A stretch of 56,389 nucleotides of DNA from Candidatus Bathyarchaeota archaeon A05DMB-4 (GCA_019685575.1 JABFQO010000012.1:1-56389); one strand, 5' to 3'. Counted from the stretch's first letter, positions 25,413-34,618 are shown. The notes: generated from the sequence alone by a model not told the origin. Numbers and translations are program-made.

Positions 25413-27452
25413 CTATGTTTTCTTCAGGAAGCCGTCTCTCGGCGAATAAATCGTTCCTTCTTTAAGCAACTGATTCAAAAGCCGTTCAGCCTCGACTTGG
25501 CTAACACCATGTTTTGTTTGTAGTTCCTCCAGCAAACTCTTCTTCTCAACGATGCCTGTTTCTCTCTCCATGGCAAAAATTGTGTCCAGCACGACTTTCA
25601 ATTTGTCCCTAAGGCTTTTCGGTTTACCGGTCATTATCGTGTCGATGTCGATCGAGTGGGAAGTCATGTCCACTCCCACTTCCTCCAGCGACCGACGCAT
25701 AATCGTAATCGCAGCCTCTGCATCCTCAGCCGTCACTTCCTTCCGCAACGCGACTCTTGCGCGGGCTTCAGCCAAACGCACCAACGACTCCAACTGCCTG
25801 GGTGTAATCGCTATGGGTGCGCCTTCGGTGCCGCTTGTCCGCATCATCAAGTAAAAGTCTCTCAGCCTCTGCATGGCTTCTCGGCTTAAGACTGGCGAAA
25901 CATTCTTCGCATAACTAACATACTTCCGCAGAAGGTCAGGCGAGATTTGTGTCTCGGCTTGAACCGCTCCTCCACGGTGAAGTTCCAGAATGTGCTCTGA
26001 CATCTTAGTGTCTGCTTCCTTATCCGGCAAATCCTTCAGCACAAAAATGAGGTCAAACCGTGAAAGAATCGTAACGGGCAACGTGATGTTTTCGGCTACG
26101 TTTCTGTACGGGTCATACCGCCCAAGCGCCGGGTTCGCAGCAGCAAGAATCGCCGTTCTAGCGTTAAGGGTGGCCACGATGCCGCCTTTCGCCACAGAAA
26201 CCGTATGTTGCTCCATGGCTTCGTGAATGGCTACGCGATCCTCTGGCCGCATCTTGTCAATCTCGTCAATACACGCGACTCCTTTGTCAGCAAGCACCAA
26301 CGCTCCTGCTTCCAGCGTCATGCCGCCACCTTTTTCGCGCAGCACTGCCGCCGTTAATCCAGCAGCCGTGGTTCCTCTTCCTGACGTATACAGGCCGCGT
26401 GGTGCGATTCTTCCCACGTACTGTAGCAGTTGCGATTTTGCGGTGCCAGGGTCGCCGACGAGGAGCACGTTCATTTCTCCGCGGATTGTTATGTCGGCCA
26501 AGTTTTTCGCCACTCCGCCGAAGAGAAGATAAGCGATGGCTTCTTTGATGTGTTCATAACCGTAAATGGACGGTGCGATGGAACGGATTATTTTTCGGTG
26601 AATCCACGGGTCTTTTGCCAAGTCGAGGATTTGTTTTTCTTCTTCTGGGGAAATGGAGACTGTTTCGGGTTCTTTGCTTTTAACGTCTATGTGGTTGGCG
26701 TCTAAATGAAGCCTGAAAGTGCGGAGTTTGCCGATTCTGGGCATGGTGGGTGCTGCGGCGCGGACGATTCCAACAACGTTCACGTGGTCTCCGGGTCTTG
26801 CGAGGTCTACGAGGTCTCGGCTGACGAGTTCGATGTTTAGCCACCTAGGCAACTGTCCCGGCGGCAAGTCTTCGGGGCGTTCTTGGATGCGAATGTTTTG
26901 AGAGTCTATGAATTTCGAGTCTTCTTGAACAAAATCAAACGGACCCTTAGAACTGCAAGCGGGGTCGCTGCATTGGAATGGTGCGCGGAGGAACGGTCCA
27001 GATTGTATGATGGCGTTGGGTGTGCCGCATCTTTTGCATTTGAACACTGCCATGGTAACTATGGGACGAACGGGCGTAGCGCGGACAATTATTCCTTCGA
27101 CCATGACTAATTTGCCGATTTGAGCCGAGCCGAGAATGCGGAGTTTGGTGGTTTCTGGTAACCCACGGAGTCGAACGATTACCTTTTCATCTTCTAACTG
27201 CTCCGCGTATTCTGGCTCTTCAATCTTCAACTGTTCGTATGCGGCTTTGTTTGCGTGCTCCAGATATTCGTCTGGTTTTTCCAAAATTATGCGGGCGAGC
27301 TCTGAGTCAGCAGAAAGCAAGTCGTCAAAATCGATAACCAACGATTTGCTTTCGTTTATGGCCATCTGAGAGATCCGTTTGCGGTACTTGGCTGACTTTA
27401 AAAAGTCTTGAAACCGTTCTTGAGGGTCTGCAAGGGTTATTTCTTCATTCAT
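25413..27452 (-). CDS. mcm: Replicative helicase MCM
   Basis: The single archaeal MCM that unwinds DNA at replication forks. It has an N-terminal domain with a zinc motif (CKRC..CSDPAC, about 135-160), then the AAA+ core with Walker A GDPGTAKSQ (about 335), Walker B CIDEID (about 394) and an SRFDLIFV arginine-finger region (about 465), and a C-terminal winged helix. Length 679 is normal. The ATG at 27452 lies within the end of the GINS gene (8-base overlap), which gives tight coupling. A GTG at 27461 is less likely. Confidence 0.95.
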   Translation of the reverse strand: MNEEITLADPQERFQDFLKSAKYRKRISQMAINESKSLVIDFDDLLSADSELARIILEKPDEYLEHANKAAYEQLKIEEPEYAEQLEDEKVIVRLRGLPETTKLRILGSAQIGKLVMVEGIIVRATPVRPIVTMAVFKCKRCGTPNAIIQSGPFLRAPFQCSDPACSSKGPFDFVQEDSKFIDSQNIRIQERPEDLPPGQLPRWLNIELVSRDLVDLARPGDHVNVVGIVRAAAPTMPRIGKLRTFRLHLDANHIDVKSKEPETVSISPEEEKQILDLAKDPWIHRKIIRSIAPSIYGYEHIKEAIAYLLFGGVAKNLADITIRGEMNVLLVGDPGTAKSQLLQYVGRIAPRGLYTSGRGTTAAGLTAAVLREKGGGMTLEAGALVLADKGVACIDEIDKMRPEDRVAIHEAMEQHTVSVAKGGIVATLNARTAILAAANPALGRYDPYRNVAENITLPVTILSRFDLIFVLKDLPDKEADTKMSEHILELHRGGAVQAETQISPDLLRKYVSYAKNVSPVLSREAMQRLRDFYLMMRTSGTEGAPIAITPRQLESLVRLAEARARVALRKEVTAEDAEAAITIMRRSLEEVGVDMTSHSIDIDTIMTGKPKSLRDKLKVVLDTIFAMERETGIVEKKSLLEELQTKHGVSQVEAERLLNQLLKEGTIYSPRDGFLKKT

Positions 27453-27972
27453 TTTTATCACTGCGTCTTAAAATGTCGTTCCGCCATTCTGTAATTATTG
27501 TGTAAAGGCGTGAATAAAGTGCACGTTCTTCTTTTGTGAGGTTTTTGAGAAACTGGTCGGTTTGTGCTGGTGCCGCGGCGAGAGAGATAATTTTTTTCAA
27601 TCTGCAATTAACGATATCGTGAGAAAGCCCCACGATTTTTTCGTATTCCGCCATCTTTTCCGGCGTGCTGTTTGCTTTTTTCTTGCTTTCCTTGATGCAT
27701 CGTCTAAGTTTGGGATAAAAATCGTCCGGAAGCGGCGAAATTTGTTTCACAGTTTGCACGCGTTCTTTCCAGTGAATCTTGTTCAACTTCACAGCATCTA
27801 ACAAGTCTTCTTCGCGGAAACGTGCAATGCCCGCTTTGACTAGTTCTTGTGCCACCCAAAACTTGACCTCGTATTCGATACCTTCTTTGAAAGGACCGAC
27901 TTTCAGCCCTGCAAGCTCTATTTCTTGCGAGTTTCTGTTGGCTATTATTTTAACTGGGCTGTTTTCGAACAT
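27445..27972 (-). CDS. gins23: GINS complex subunit Gins23 type
   Basis: GINS joins MCM in the archaeal replisome. The small beta domain comes first (VKIIANRNSQ, about 7-50) and the helical domain follows (about 55-165). This B-then-A order marks the Psf2/Psf3-like Gins23 rather than Gins51. It overlaps mcm, as in many archaea. The ATG at 27972 is the first one in frame. A strong GGAGG at about 28022 is 45 bases upstream with no usual start codon after it in this frame, so a rare start codon cannot be excluded. Confidence 0.83.
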   Translation of the reverse strand: MFENSPVKIIANRNSQEIELAGLKVGPFKEGIEYEVKFWVAQELVKAGIARFREEDLLDAVKLNKIHWKERVQTVKQISPLPDDFYPKLRRCIKESKKKANSTPEKMAEYEKIVGLSHDIVNCRLKKIISLAAAPAQTDQFLKNLTKEERALYSRLYTIITEWRNDILRRSDKNE

Positions 27973-28137
27973 GAAGTCGGCGTTTTCGATTGAGACGGGT
28001 GTTTCTGTAGACGTGAATGGGACCTCCTTTCCTATGACTTGGAAAAGTGCAGTTTAACATTTAGCGTGTCTAGGATAAAAATCTATAGTGACCACACTAA
28101 GCATCAAAAAATATGGTGGTTGCAGTGGTTTATGCGT

Positions 28138-30090
28138 TTATTCTTGAACGGCTTTTTCTTCTTTTTCGAGGAACCCTGTTAGGAATATGGCGTATTCGCA
28201 TGGATGTTCGTTTTTGAGAAGGGATTTTATGATTTTTATCTTGCCTTTTTTGCCGTGTGTGACTCGGGAGATGACGTATTCAATCGTTCTTTTTCGTAGG
28301 TTGCAGAGCCACGTTTTTTGTTGTGATTTGACGAGTTTGTAGTAGGGGCAACTTTTGTACTTGAGTGTGAAGCCTCCTTCAAAGTATTCTATGCCCACTT
28401 CTATTCCAAGTTCTCGGTACATGTCAATAAGCCTGTCACCTACTTCTCTGATGGTCCACGGGTAGTCTTCTGGAAACAACTCATCCAACTGTTCCTTCTC
28501 CAAAGCGAAGGCCTCCTCGACAGTATTGCAAGTGGACATCTCATCAACAAGTGTCTGCATAATCCTCTTCCTCGGCACAGGCTCGAGCACCGGCTTCTCG
28601 AGCAGTTTCAGTTTGAAGCTAAGAAGGTTTTGGAACACCGTGGTTGAGATGTCGTAGCCGAGTTCCTTAAACATAGATTCGATAAGAGTCCGTTGGCTGT
28701 TTATCACAAGCGGGTCAATTCGTTTGAATATTATCGTAAAATGCTCATCATCAACAAACCTAACTTCAGCATCAGGCTGAGTAATGTTAATGTTCTTCAA
28801 AATAAAATTCTGCGACAAACGCCTAATCTTTTCAGGGTCATTTCTCGCCAACATGCGGATGGCATTAGAAATACGCACGCCCGTGGCGCGGTATATGTCG
28901 TTAAACCTTTCGCGGTCAGTTTCGTAAACTTTCAATGCAAAAGAATTGAAAAGTTCACGAGGCACTGGCACAACATCTAGGAATTGTTTGCCGATAGTCT
29001 GGAAAAGGCTAAGCTCGGCCAACTGGTCTAAGAGGCTTTGGTCTTCAGCGCCCACGTATTGGATGGCCATGTTCACGGTCGTGTGCTCTGTTGAATAATT
29101 AACAAGCTTCCATCCTCTGGTTGCGAGAATAACAGAAAACACGGCGACGGATAACCGCGCCAACGGAATGACGGTCACTTGAAAAACCAGCTCTAGCGTG
29201 TTTTCTCTTTCTGTCAATATTTTTGCTTGTTTAAACCAGTTCATCTTTAGACACGCAGAAAGCAAGCCCTTGACGAATTCTTTCGGTTCTTTCGGGAGTT
29301 CATCCACGCCCAACGCAATTCTTACATCCTCTATTATTGGTCCCAAATCTGTTACAGGTTCTTCCAAGTGTTTTTCAGCCCAACTCATAAAAGACGGACC
29401 GACGAGCACCAGATTATTTCTAAACAAACTGGGCGTCACGCTTGCGATTCTTTTTTCAAACTGTTTTTCGAGAAACTCATTAAACTCCTTTCTCCGCAAC
29501 GGATAAACTTCTGGACGAATCATCTTCACCACGATGTCATCGCCCATCATGCGAATATCAAAAGGCGCTTCGACGCCTTCTAATACCGTGGCAACCTTAA
29601 AGGCCACGATTTCAGGCAAGCGCTTAAACGCCTTTGGTCTTATAATGGCGGTGGTGTCTATCTCGTTGTAAGATGGAATCTCGAACAGTCGTGTTATGTT
29701 CTTTATTTCTTCCAGCACAGCGAGGAATTCTTTGAAGTTGGACGGCGCCTTCCATGATACAGAGCTCCTTAGAATTTCAATTATGTTTCTCGCTTCGTCC
29801 TTCTGTTCTTTTATGAAATCTTCAATAGTCTTATCGCCTACTGCTACTTCTAAAAGACTATCCAAAGTTTTTCGTCCGACCGACGTTAAATCCAAAGCTT
29901 CCCGTAGATTCATCTGCTCGCTCATCTTTGCCTTTATCACGCAATCATCGCAAGAACCAACTTTGTCGACTCTGAGCAGCGTCTCAAGGGCTTGTTCAAG
30001 AACTCGACTTTTAGTGCCGTAAGTTTTCGCAAGTTCCTCGAGTGTTTCGTTCGTTTTTCTGGAAATGGTAGTGTGAAGATGCACCGACAT
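28138..30090 (-). CDS. Large RHH protein with C-terminal cysteine sensor domain
   Basis: 650 residues. The first 40 form an RHH domain (LHTTISRKTNETLEELAKT, SRVLEQALETL), then a CDDC pair (C47, C50). A long middle (about 60-560) does not match a family I know. The last 70 residues have a CPY..C..C arrangement (C581, C596, C631 with Cys-Glu-Tyr) like the C-terminal sensor domain of some archaeal HTH regulators, where the cysteines hold a metal or iron-sulfur cluster. The gene faces the GDH gene in order and has an inverted repeat before its TATA box. I infer a regulator, possibly of the neighbouring glutamate genes. Confidence 0.75.
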   Translation of the reverse strand: MSVHLHTTISRKTNETLEELAKTYGTKSRVLEQALETLLRVDKVGSCDDCVIKAKMSEQMNLREALDLTSVGRKTLDSLLEVAVGDKTIEDFIKEQKDEARNIIEILRSSVSWKAPSNFKEFLAVLEEIKNITRLFEIPSYNEIDTTAIIRPKAFKRLPEIVAFKVATVLEGVEAPFDIRMMGDDIVVKMIRPEVYPLRRKEFNEFLEKQFEKRIASVTPSLFRNNLVLVGPSFMSWAEKHLEEPVTDLGPIIEDVRIALGVDELPKEPKEFVKGLLSACLKMNWFKQAKILTERENTLELVFQVTVIPLARLSVAVFSVILATRGWKLVNYSTEHTTVNMAIQYVGAEDQSLLDQLAELSLFQTIGKQFLDVVPVPRELFNSFALKVYETDRERFNDIYRATGVRISNAIRMLARNDPEKIRRLSQNFILKNINITQPDAEVRFVDDEHFTIIFKRIDPLVINSQRTLIESMFKELGYDISTTVFQNLLSFKLKLLEKPVLEPVPRKRIMQTLVDEMSTCNTVEEAFALEKEQLDELFPEDYPWTIREVGDRLIDMYRELGIEVGIEYFEGGFTLKYKSCPYYKLVKSQQKTWLCNLRKRTIEYVISRVTHGKKGKIKIIKSLLKNEHPCEYAIFLTGFLEKEEKAVQE

Positions 30091-30122
30091 GACGCTTCAC
30101 AAGACTAAATCGATTACCGTTG

Positions 30123-30149
30123 CTTTTAAACATGTTCATAAAAGAACAT
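30123..30149 (-). promoter_or_regulatory. Promoter and ATGTTC-N6-GAACAT operator of the large RHH gene
   Basis: On the minus strand a TATA-like TTTAAAAG (30123-30130) lies directly downstream of the perfect inverted repeat ATGTTC-N6-GAACAT (30132-30149). This is the expected place for an autoregulatory site. The half-site also occurs in the GDH and glutamate-synthase-like promoters. Confidence 0.6.
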
Positions 30150-30182
30150 AACATGTACACACAAAAAAAAGAAAAAGGAAAT

Positions 30183-31958
30183 TTAACGCGAAATCTCAGC
30201 GCTTTCAGTTTGGCGGATTGTTTTCCCTTTACGTGCCATCATGGCATCAGCGACTCTTTTCACCGCTAACATGTAGGCCGCAGTACGCATGTTTACATTG
30301 TGTTGCTGCGCCATCGCAAGGACTTCTTTGAAAGCTTTCGTAATAACGTTCTCCAACTTTGCCCTAACTTCTTCTTCTGTCCAATAGAAGTTCATCTGAT
30401 TCTGCACTTGCTCAAAGTAACTTACGATGACTCCGCCGGAATTTGCTAATATGTCGGGTATAAGGAACACGCCTTTCTCGTAGAGTATCTTGTCCGCCTC
30501 TGGCGTAGTCGGACCGTTAGCGCCCTCAGCCACTATTTTCGCCTTAATTTTTGCCGCGTTAGACTCTGTGATTTGGTTCTCTAAAGCTGCAGGAACCAGT
30601 ATGTCGCATTCGAGCTCTAATATTTGCTCATTAGACAAGAGACTGCTACTTGGATAGTCAACCACCGAGCCAGTTTTGTCCTTATGCTCCAAAACCTTCA
30701 CGGGATCCAGACCGTTTGGGTTGTATATGCCGCCTCTCGAGTCTGACACCGCTATTATTTTGCAACCAATCTCATGCAACAATCGCGCTGCGTGATATCC
30801 AACATTGCCGTACCCTTGAACAGCAACAGTGGCGCCCTTCAGTTTTATACCCAAATGTTTCGCTGCTTCTATCACCGTGTACATCAACCCTCTAGACGTG
30901 GCTTCGTTTCTGCCCAGCGAACCGCCAACGTTGACTGGTTTACCCGTGACCACTCCGAAGACTGGATAGCCAACAACCTCGCTGTATTCGTCCATTATCC
31001 ACGCCATCATCTCCGCCGTAGTGTATACGTCGGGCGCGGGCACATCAGTGTATGGCCCTATGAATTTTGCGATCGCCCTTGCGTAGCCTCTTGTTAACCG
31101 TTCCAGTTCTGCCTTGGACATTTCCTTCGGGTTGCATCGGATTCCTCCTTTGCCGCCGCCTAAGGGTAATCCAGTGACAGCTGTTTTCCATGTCATCCAA
31201 GCTGCCAAAGCCGTGACTTCGTCTATCGTCAGTTCTGGATGGTAGCGTATGCCGCCCTTTGTTGGACCCAAAGCGTCGTTGTATTGAACACGGTAACCGG
31301 TGAAAACACGGGTGCTACCGTCGTCCATGACGACTGGTATGTTCACTATGAATGCTCGCATGGGGTGTTTCAGGATTTCATGAATGTAGGGGTCAAGTTT
31401 TAGTTTCTCGACTGCGATGTCTAATTGTTTAAGGGCGGCTTCGTAAGGGTTTGGCGAAGTAATCACGGGAGCCAACGTTTCAATCTTTATAGCCACTGCA
31501 GTCTGCAGTTTTTCAATCAAGTTTTGGAGGATTTCTTTTCCGACCTCGCCGTTGCCGTTGCTGCCGTAGAACCACACGTAGGTTTCGACCAAGTTTTCTT
31601 CTTTTTTTGACAGAAAAGAGCCAGCAGGGGTCATCTTGGGGGTTTCTGAGAAATAGTCGATTAGGACACGAAGCATGTTTAGTTCCTCTCTCTTGAGCGG
31701 TAGCATTTTCCTCAACGGCGCAGGGGCGTTTACTTGCACATATTCGGCTTCGTTGATTTTCTTTTGAAGGTCTTCGAGTACTTTCCATGCTTCCTGCGGT
31801 GGGATGCCGAAGTTTTCAGAATACGTTGTTACTAACGCGTAGTGGGCTGTCGTGTAGCTCTCGATCTTGGCGGTTAGTTCCGGTTTTTCTGCGAAGAAAT
31901 CAGCCATGAGTTTTAGCATGCCTAATTCGCGTGGCGAAATTTCTACTAGGTTTAACAT
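30183..31958 (-). CDS. gdhA: Glutamate dehydrogenase family protein with duplicated N-terminal extension
   Basis: Residues from about 170 are a standard Glu/Leu/Phe/Val dehydrogenase: GGIRYHP, the catalytic GGGKGGI lysine region, then an NAD(P) fold with QGYGNVG (about 365). The catalytic core length (about 420) is normal. The first 165 residues are extra. Segments 4-72 and 87-156 are similar to each other (SPRELGMLKLMADFF versus KREELNMLRVLIDYF), a tandem helical repeat not found in ordinary GDH. The start ATG at 31958 has AGGAG 9-11 bases upstream. The GTG at 31970 overlaps that site. The true amino-acid and cofactor preferences are not settled by sequence alone. Confidence 0.92.
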   Translation of the reverse strand: MLNLVEISPRELGMLKLMADFFAEKPELTAKIESYTTAHYALVTTYSENFGIPPQEAWKVLEDLQKKINEAEYVQVNAPAPLRKMLPLKREELNMLRVLIDYFSETPKMTPAGSFLSKKEENLVETYVWFYGSNGNGEVGKEILQNLIEKLQTAVAIKIETLAPVITSPNPYEAALKQLDIAVEKLKLDPYIHEILKHPMRAFIVNIPVVMDDGSTRVFTGYRVQYNDALGPTKGGIRYHPELTIDEVTALAAWMTWKTAVTGLPLGGGKGGIRCNPKEMSKAELERLTRGYARAIAKFIGPYTDVPAPDVYTTAEMMAWIMDEYSEVVGYPVFGVVTGKPVNVGGSLGRNEATSRGLMYTVIEAAKHLGIKLKGATVAVQGYGNVGYHAARLLHEIGCKIIAVSDSRGGIYNPNGLDPVKVLEHKDKTGSVVDYPSSSLLSNEQILELECDILVPAALENQITESNAAKIKAKIVAEGANGPTTPEADKILYEKGVFLIPDILANSGGVIVSYFEQVQNQMNFYWTEEEVRAKLENVITKAFKEVLAMAQQHNVNMRTAAYMLAVKRVADAMMARKGKTIRQTESAEISR

Positions 31959-31990
31959 TTTCTTTTTCACTCCTGAGCATTATACGACCC

Positions 31991-32038
31991 ATGTTCAATT
32001 ATAACAACGTTGTGTCCATTATGTACATGTGTGTACAT
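31991..32038. promoter_or_regulatory. Divergent promoter of gdhA and the KaiC-like gene
   Basis: A TTATAAT TATA-like box for gdhA and an ATGTTCA motif (31991-31997) lie beside the perfect inverted repeat ATGTACA-TGTG-TGTACAT (32021-32038). The dyad sits just upstream of the KaiC-like gene and could control both genes. Confidence 0.5.
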
Positions 32039-32052
32039 GATTCCGTGGCGAA

Positions 32053-32850
32053 ATGCAACACAAACTTTTTAACAGACGCGGAGAATCGGAAACACGTGTG
32101 GGTAGTTTGTCCTCCAAGAAACCGGTTTACCATTCCACTGGTATAAAGGGACTCGACAATCTTCTAGGCGGTGGTTTGTTACTGGGCGAGAATATTCTGT
32201 TAGAAATCGAGTCGGGAACCTTTGCCAGAGAGTTTCTTTACGCCTTCATGAAGCAAGGCATAATTGAAGATAAACAGGTCATCTATTTAGATTTCATTTG
32301 GCCCCCTCAAGCGTTGCTTATACAATTTGAACCCTTTACTAAAACCTTGCCTGAGGGTTGGGAGAAAAAACTGTTAGTTTTGGATTGTTTCTCAGAAGCC
32401 GCTGGGCAAGGTGAACTTATCTTCAGCGATTTTTACGACAAGGCTCCTGCATGGATAAAAAAGGTTCCCAGTTCCAAGGACCCTGACAGTTTTCATCATT
32501 TTTTTGGAAGAATAGAAAGAGAATTTGTGACGCCGGGTACACGGCTTGTTTTTAATAGTCTCACTCTGATGGAGCATAATTGGGGAAGGGATGCTGTGAA
32601 GACCTTTTTCGGGCACGTGTGTCCTGCATTGTATGCTTATCAGACTTTGGCTTACTGGACCATGGCGAAGAATGCGCATCCAAAGGAGTTCTGCGCTATG
32701 ATTGAACACATGACGCAAGTGGTTGTTGATCTGTCAAAAGTGGATAACAAAACTTTCATAGAAGTTAGGAAAGCGGGAGGAAGGTATGATCCCGAGACTT
32801 TTCAGCGCCGTGCCTATCGTGTAAAAAGCCTCCAAATAGACATTCTTTAG
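32053..32850 (+). CDS. KaiC-like protein with degenerate P-loop
   Basis: The fold begins STGIKGLDNLLGGGLLLGENILLEIES, exactly the start of KaiC/RAD55-like proteins. Where the Walker A GxxxxGKT should be, the sequence is IESGTFAREF, with no Gly-Lys-Thr. ATP hydrolysis is therefore unlikely. Downstream beta-strand features remain (IYLDFIWPP, LLVLDCFSE). It may be a pseudo-ATPase partner or regulator. The ATG at 32053 follows a weak site. A 100-base gap separates it from the glutamate-synthase-like gene. A separate KaiC-like gene at 40.2-40.9 kb keeps an intact P-loop. Confidence 0.8.
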   Translation: MQHKLFNRRGESETRVGSLSSKKPVYHSTGIKGLDNLLGGGLLLGENILLEIESGTFAREFLYAFMKQGIIEDKQVIYLDFIWPPQALLIQFEPFTKTLPEGWEKKLLVLDCFSEAAGQGELIFSDFYDKAPAWIKKVPSSKDPDSFHHFFGRIEREFVTPGTRLVFNSLTLMEHNWGRDAVKTFFGHVCPALYAYQTLAYWTMAKNAHPKEFCAMIEHMTQVVVDLSKVDNKTFIEVRKAGGRYDPETFQRRAYRVKSLQIDIL

Positions 32851-32859
32851 CCAGTTTCC

Positions 32860-32910
32860 ATGTTCATGAATGTTCATACACGGGCATTTTTATGGTAATC
32901 TTTAAAAGCC
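32860..32910 (+). promoter_or_regulatory. Promoter of glutamate-synthase-like gene with ATGTTCAT direct repeat
   Basis: ATGTTCAT occurs twice in direct order (32860-32867 and 32870-32877), 10 bases apart, one helical turn. A TATA-like TTTAAAAG follows at about 32904, 55-60 bases before the ATG. Confidence 0.5.
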
Positions 32911-32967
32911 TAGATTTCTATCCCTTCTTATTCTTAGAAAGGGTTTACAAACGTAAAGGTGAAAAAA

Positions 32968-34575
32968 ATGACAGAAAGAGTACACCCAAACTCGTCTTAT
33001 CTCAACGGCAAATCAACAACTGGAACCCAAACAAGAGTCAAAGACACCAGCCCAACTAGCGGCATGTGCCCCATTTGCATCCGCGACTGCCCATTTCTCT
33101 GCGAAATCAGTCTATCTTCGTTCCGCGGCAGGGAAGCCATATACCCAGAACCCGTCCAATTCGGTGACAGCACAGCGGGCGCACTTAAAGACTTCGGCTT
33201 AGACTGGTCCCACTTCAACATCCAAGCAGGACTCTTCGAAGCACACGGCGTCGAACCAAACTCTGATGTAGCAATTTTCCCAAACGTCAACATCGAAACC
33301 AAAGTCGGCGGCGTACCCTTGAAAGTCCCCATACTCACGGGCGCCTTCGGTTCTACTGAAGTCGGCAGAAAATACTGGGAAGGCTTGGCAATCGGCGCGG
33401 CACTGTCTGGAGCGATTGTTACGGTCGGCGAGAACGTTTGCGGTATGGATGTAGAATCAAAGATTGAAAACAACAAAGTAACCCATTCAGCAGAACTAAA
33501 GCGAAGAGTTGACCTGTTCAGAAAGTTCTGGGACGGCAAATACGGCGACGTCGTTGTACAGACCAACGTTGAAGACCAACGCTTAGGCGTGGATGTCTAT
33601 GCCATTTCAAAGCTCGAGGTCAACATCATCGAACGAAAATGGGGACAAGGCGCCAAAGCAATCGGCGGCGAAGTGCGCATTCGAGACATTGAAAAAGCAA
33701 AGTTGCTCAAAAAACGAGGCTACATAGTCATCCCCGACCCTGAAGACCCAACCGTGCAGCAAGCATGGAAAGACGGCGTGTTCAAGAGTTTCGAACGCCA
33801 CAGCCGGGTAGGCATCCCAACCGAAAAAGGCTTCCTCGACGACATCGACTGGCTACGCAAGCAAGGTCCAAAACACATATTCCTCAAAACAGGCGCCTAC
33901 AAACCATCCGCCGTAGCTTGGACAATGAAGCTAGCGTCAGAAGCAAAAATCGACGCAGTTACGTTCGACGGTGCTGGCGGCGGCACAGGCATGAGCCCCG
34001 TACCAATGATGGATGAAATGAGTATCCCAACCGTGTACTTGGAAGCCTTGGTATTGAAGTGCGCACAGATTTTGAAGAAGAAGGGCAGACACGTGCCCGA
34101 CCTTGTCATCGCAGGCGGCTTCATCAGCGAAACGCAGATTTTCAAAGCCATAGCCATGAGCAATTTCGGCGAAGGACCGTTTATCAAGGCGGTTTTGATG
34201 GCTAGGTCGCCATTGACAGCGGTTATGAAGTCTAATTATTTCAGGCAACTCGCTCAAGAAGGCAGACTGCCAAAAACCTTCGCTGACAGGTACGGTGCCA
34301 CTCCAGAAAAATTCTTCATCGCTGCGCCTGAGCTAAAGGCTAAGTATGGTGAACGTTTCAAAGAGATTCCTTGGGAAGCCGTGGGCTTGTACACGTACCT
34401 CACTGACCGCGTGGGCCTTGGGTTAATGCAGTTGATGGCAGGCGCACGGAAGTGGAAGCTGAATCTGTTAGACAGAAACGACCTGATGGCGTTAACCGAG
34501 CGGGCTTCTCGGGTTACAGGGATTCCGTTGGCCGAAGATGTGGAAAAAGACGCAATCGAGAGAATACTAGACTAA
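32968..34575 (+). CDS. FMN-dependent glutamate-synthase-like protein
   Basis: Most of the protein (about 130-490) is the FMN-binding TIM-barrel domain of glutamate synthase (GAFGSTEVGRKYWEGLAIGAAL, FDGAGGGTGMSP, LVIAGGF). It lacks the glutamine amidotransferase domain, so it would need ammonia or another donor. The N-terminus has CPIC..DCPFLC (about 34-45), a CxxC-x3-C-x3-C motif that could bind an iron-sulfur cluster. This differs from the C-x5-C-x4-C cluster of classic GltB. AAAGGTG lies 7 bases before the ATG at 32968. The neighbouring GDH and shared promoter motif suggest ammonia or glutamate metabolism. The exact reaction is not known. Confidence 0.83.
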   Translation: MTERVHPNSSYLNGKSTTGTQTRVKDTSPTSGMCPICIRDCPFLCEISLSSFRGREAIYPEPVQFGDSTAGALKDFGLDWSHFNIQAGLFEAHGVEPNSDVAIFPNVNIETKVGGVPLKVPILTGAFGSTEVGRKYWEGLAIGAALSGAIVTVGENVCGMDVESKIENNKVTHSAELKRRVDLFRKFWDGKYGDVVVQTNVEDQRLGVDVYAISKLEVNIIERKWGQGAKAIGGEVRIRDIEKAKLLKKRGYIVIPDPEDPTVQQAWKDGVFKSFERHSRVGIPTEKGFLDDIDWLRKQGPKHIFLKTGAYKPSAVAWTMKLASEAKIDAVTFDGAGGGTGMSPVPMMDEMSIPTVYLEALVLKCAQILKKKGRHVPDLVIAGGFISETQIFKAIAMSNFGEGPFIKAVLMARSPLTAVMKSNYFRQLAQEGRLPKTFADRYGATPEKFFIAAPELKAKYGERFKEIPWEAVGLYTYLTDRVGLGLMQLMAGARKWKLNLLDRNDLMALTERASRVTGIPLAEDVEKDAIERILD

Positions 34576-34583
34576 AACCCTCC

Positions 34584-34618
34584 TCTTTTGTTTTTTCTTT
34601 GTTGTTTCGGGTATTTTT
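34584..34618 (+). terminator. T-rich terminator
   Basis: Runs of T4 to T6 follow the stop codon of the glutamate-synthase-like gene, before the rubrerythrin TATA box (TTATATTTG, about 34628). Confidence 0.5.
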
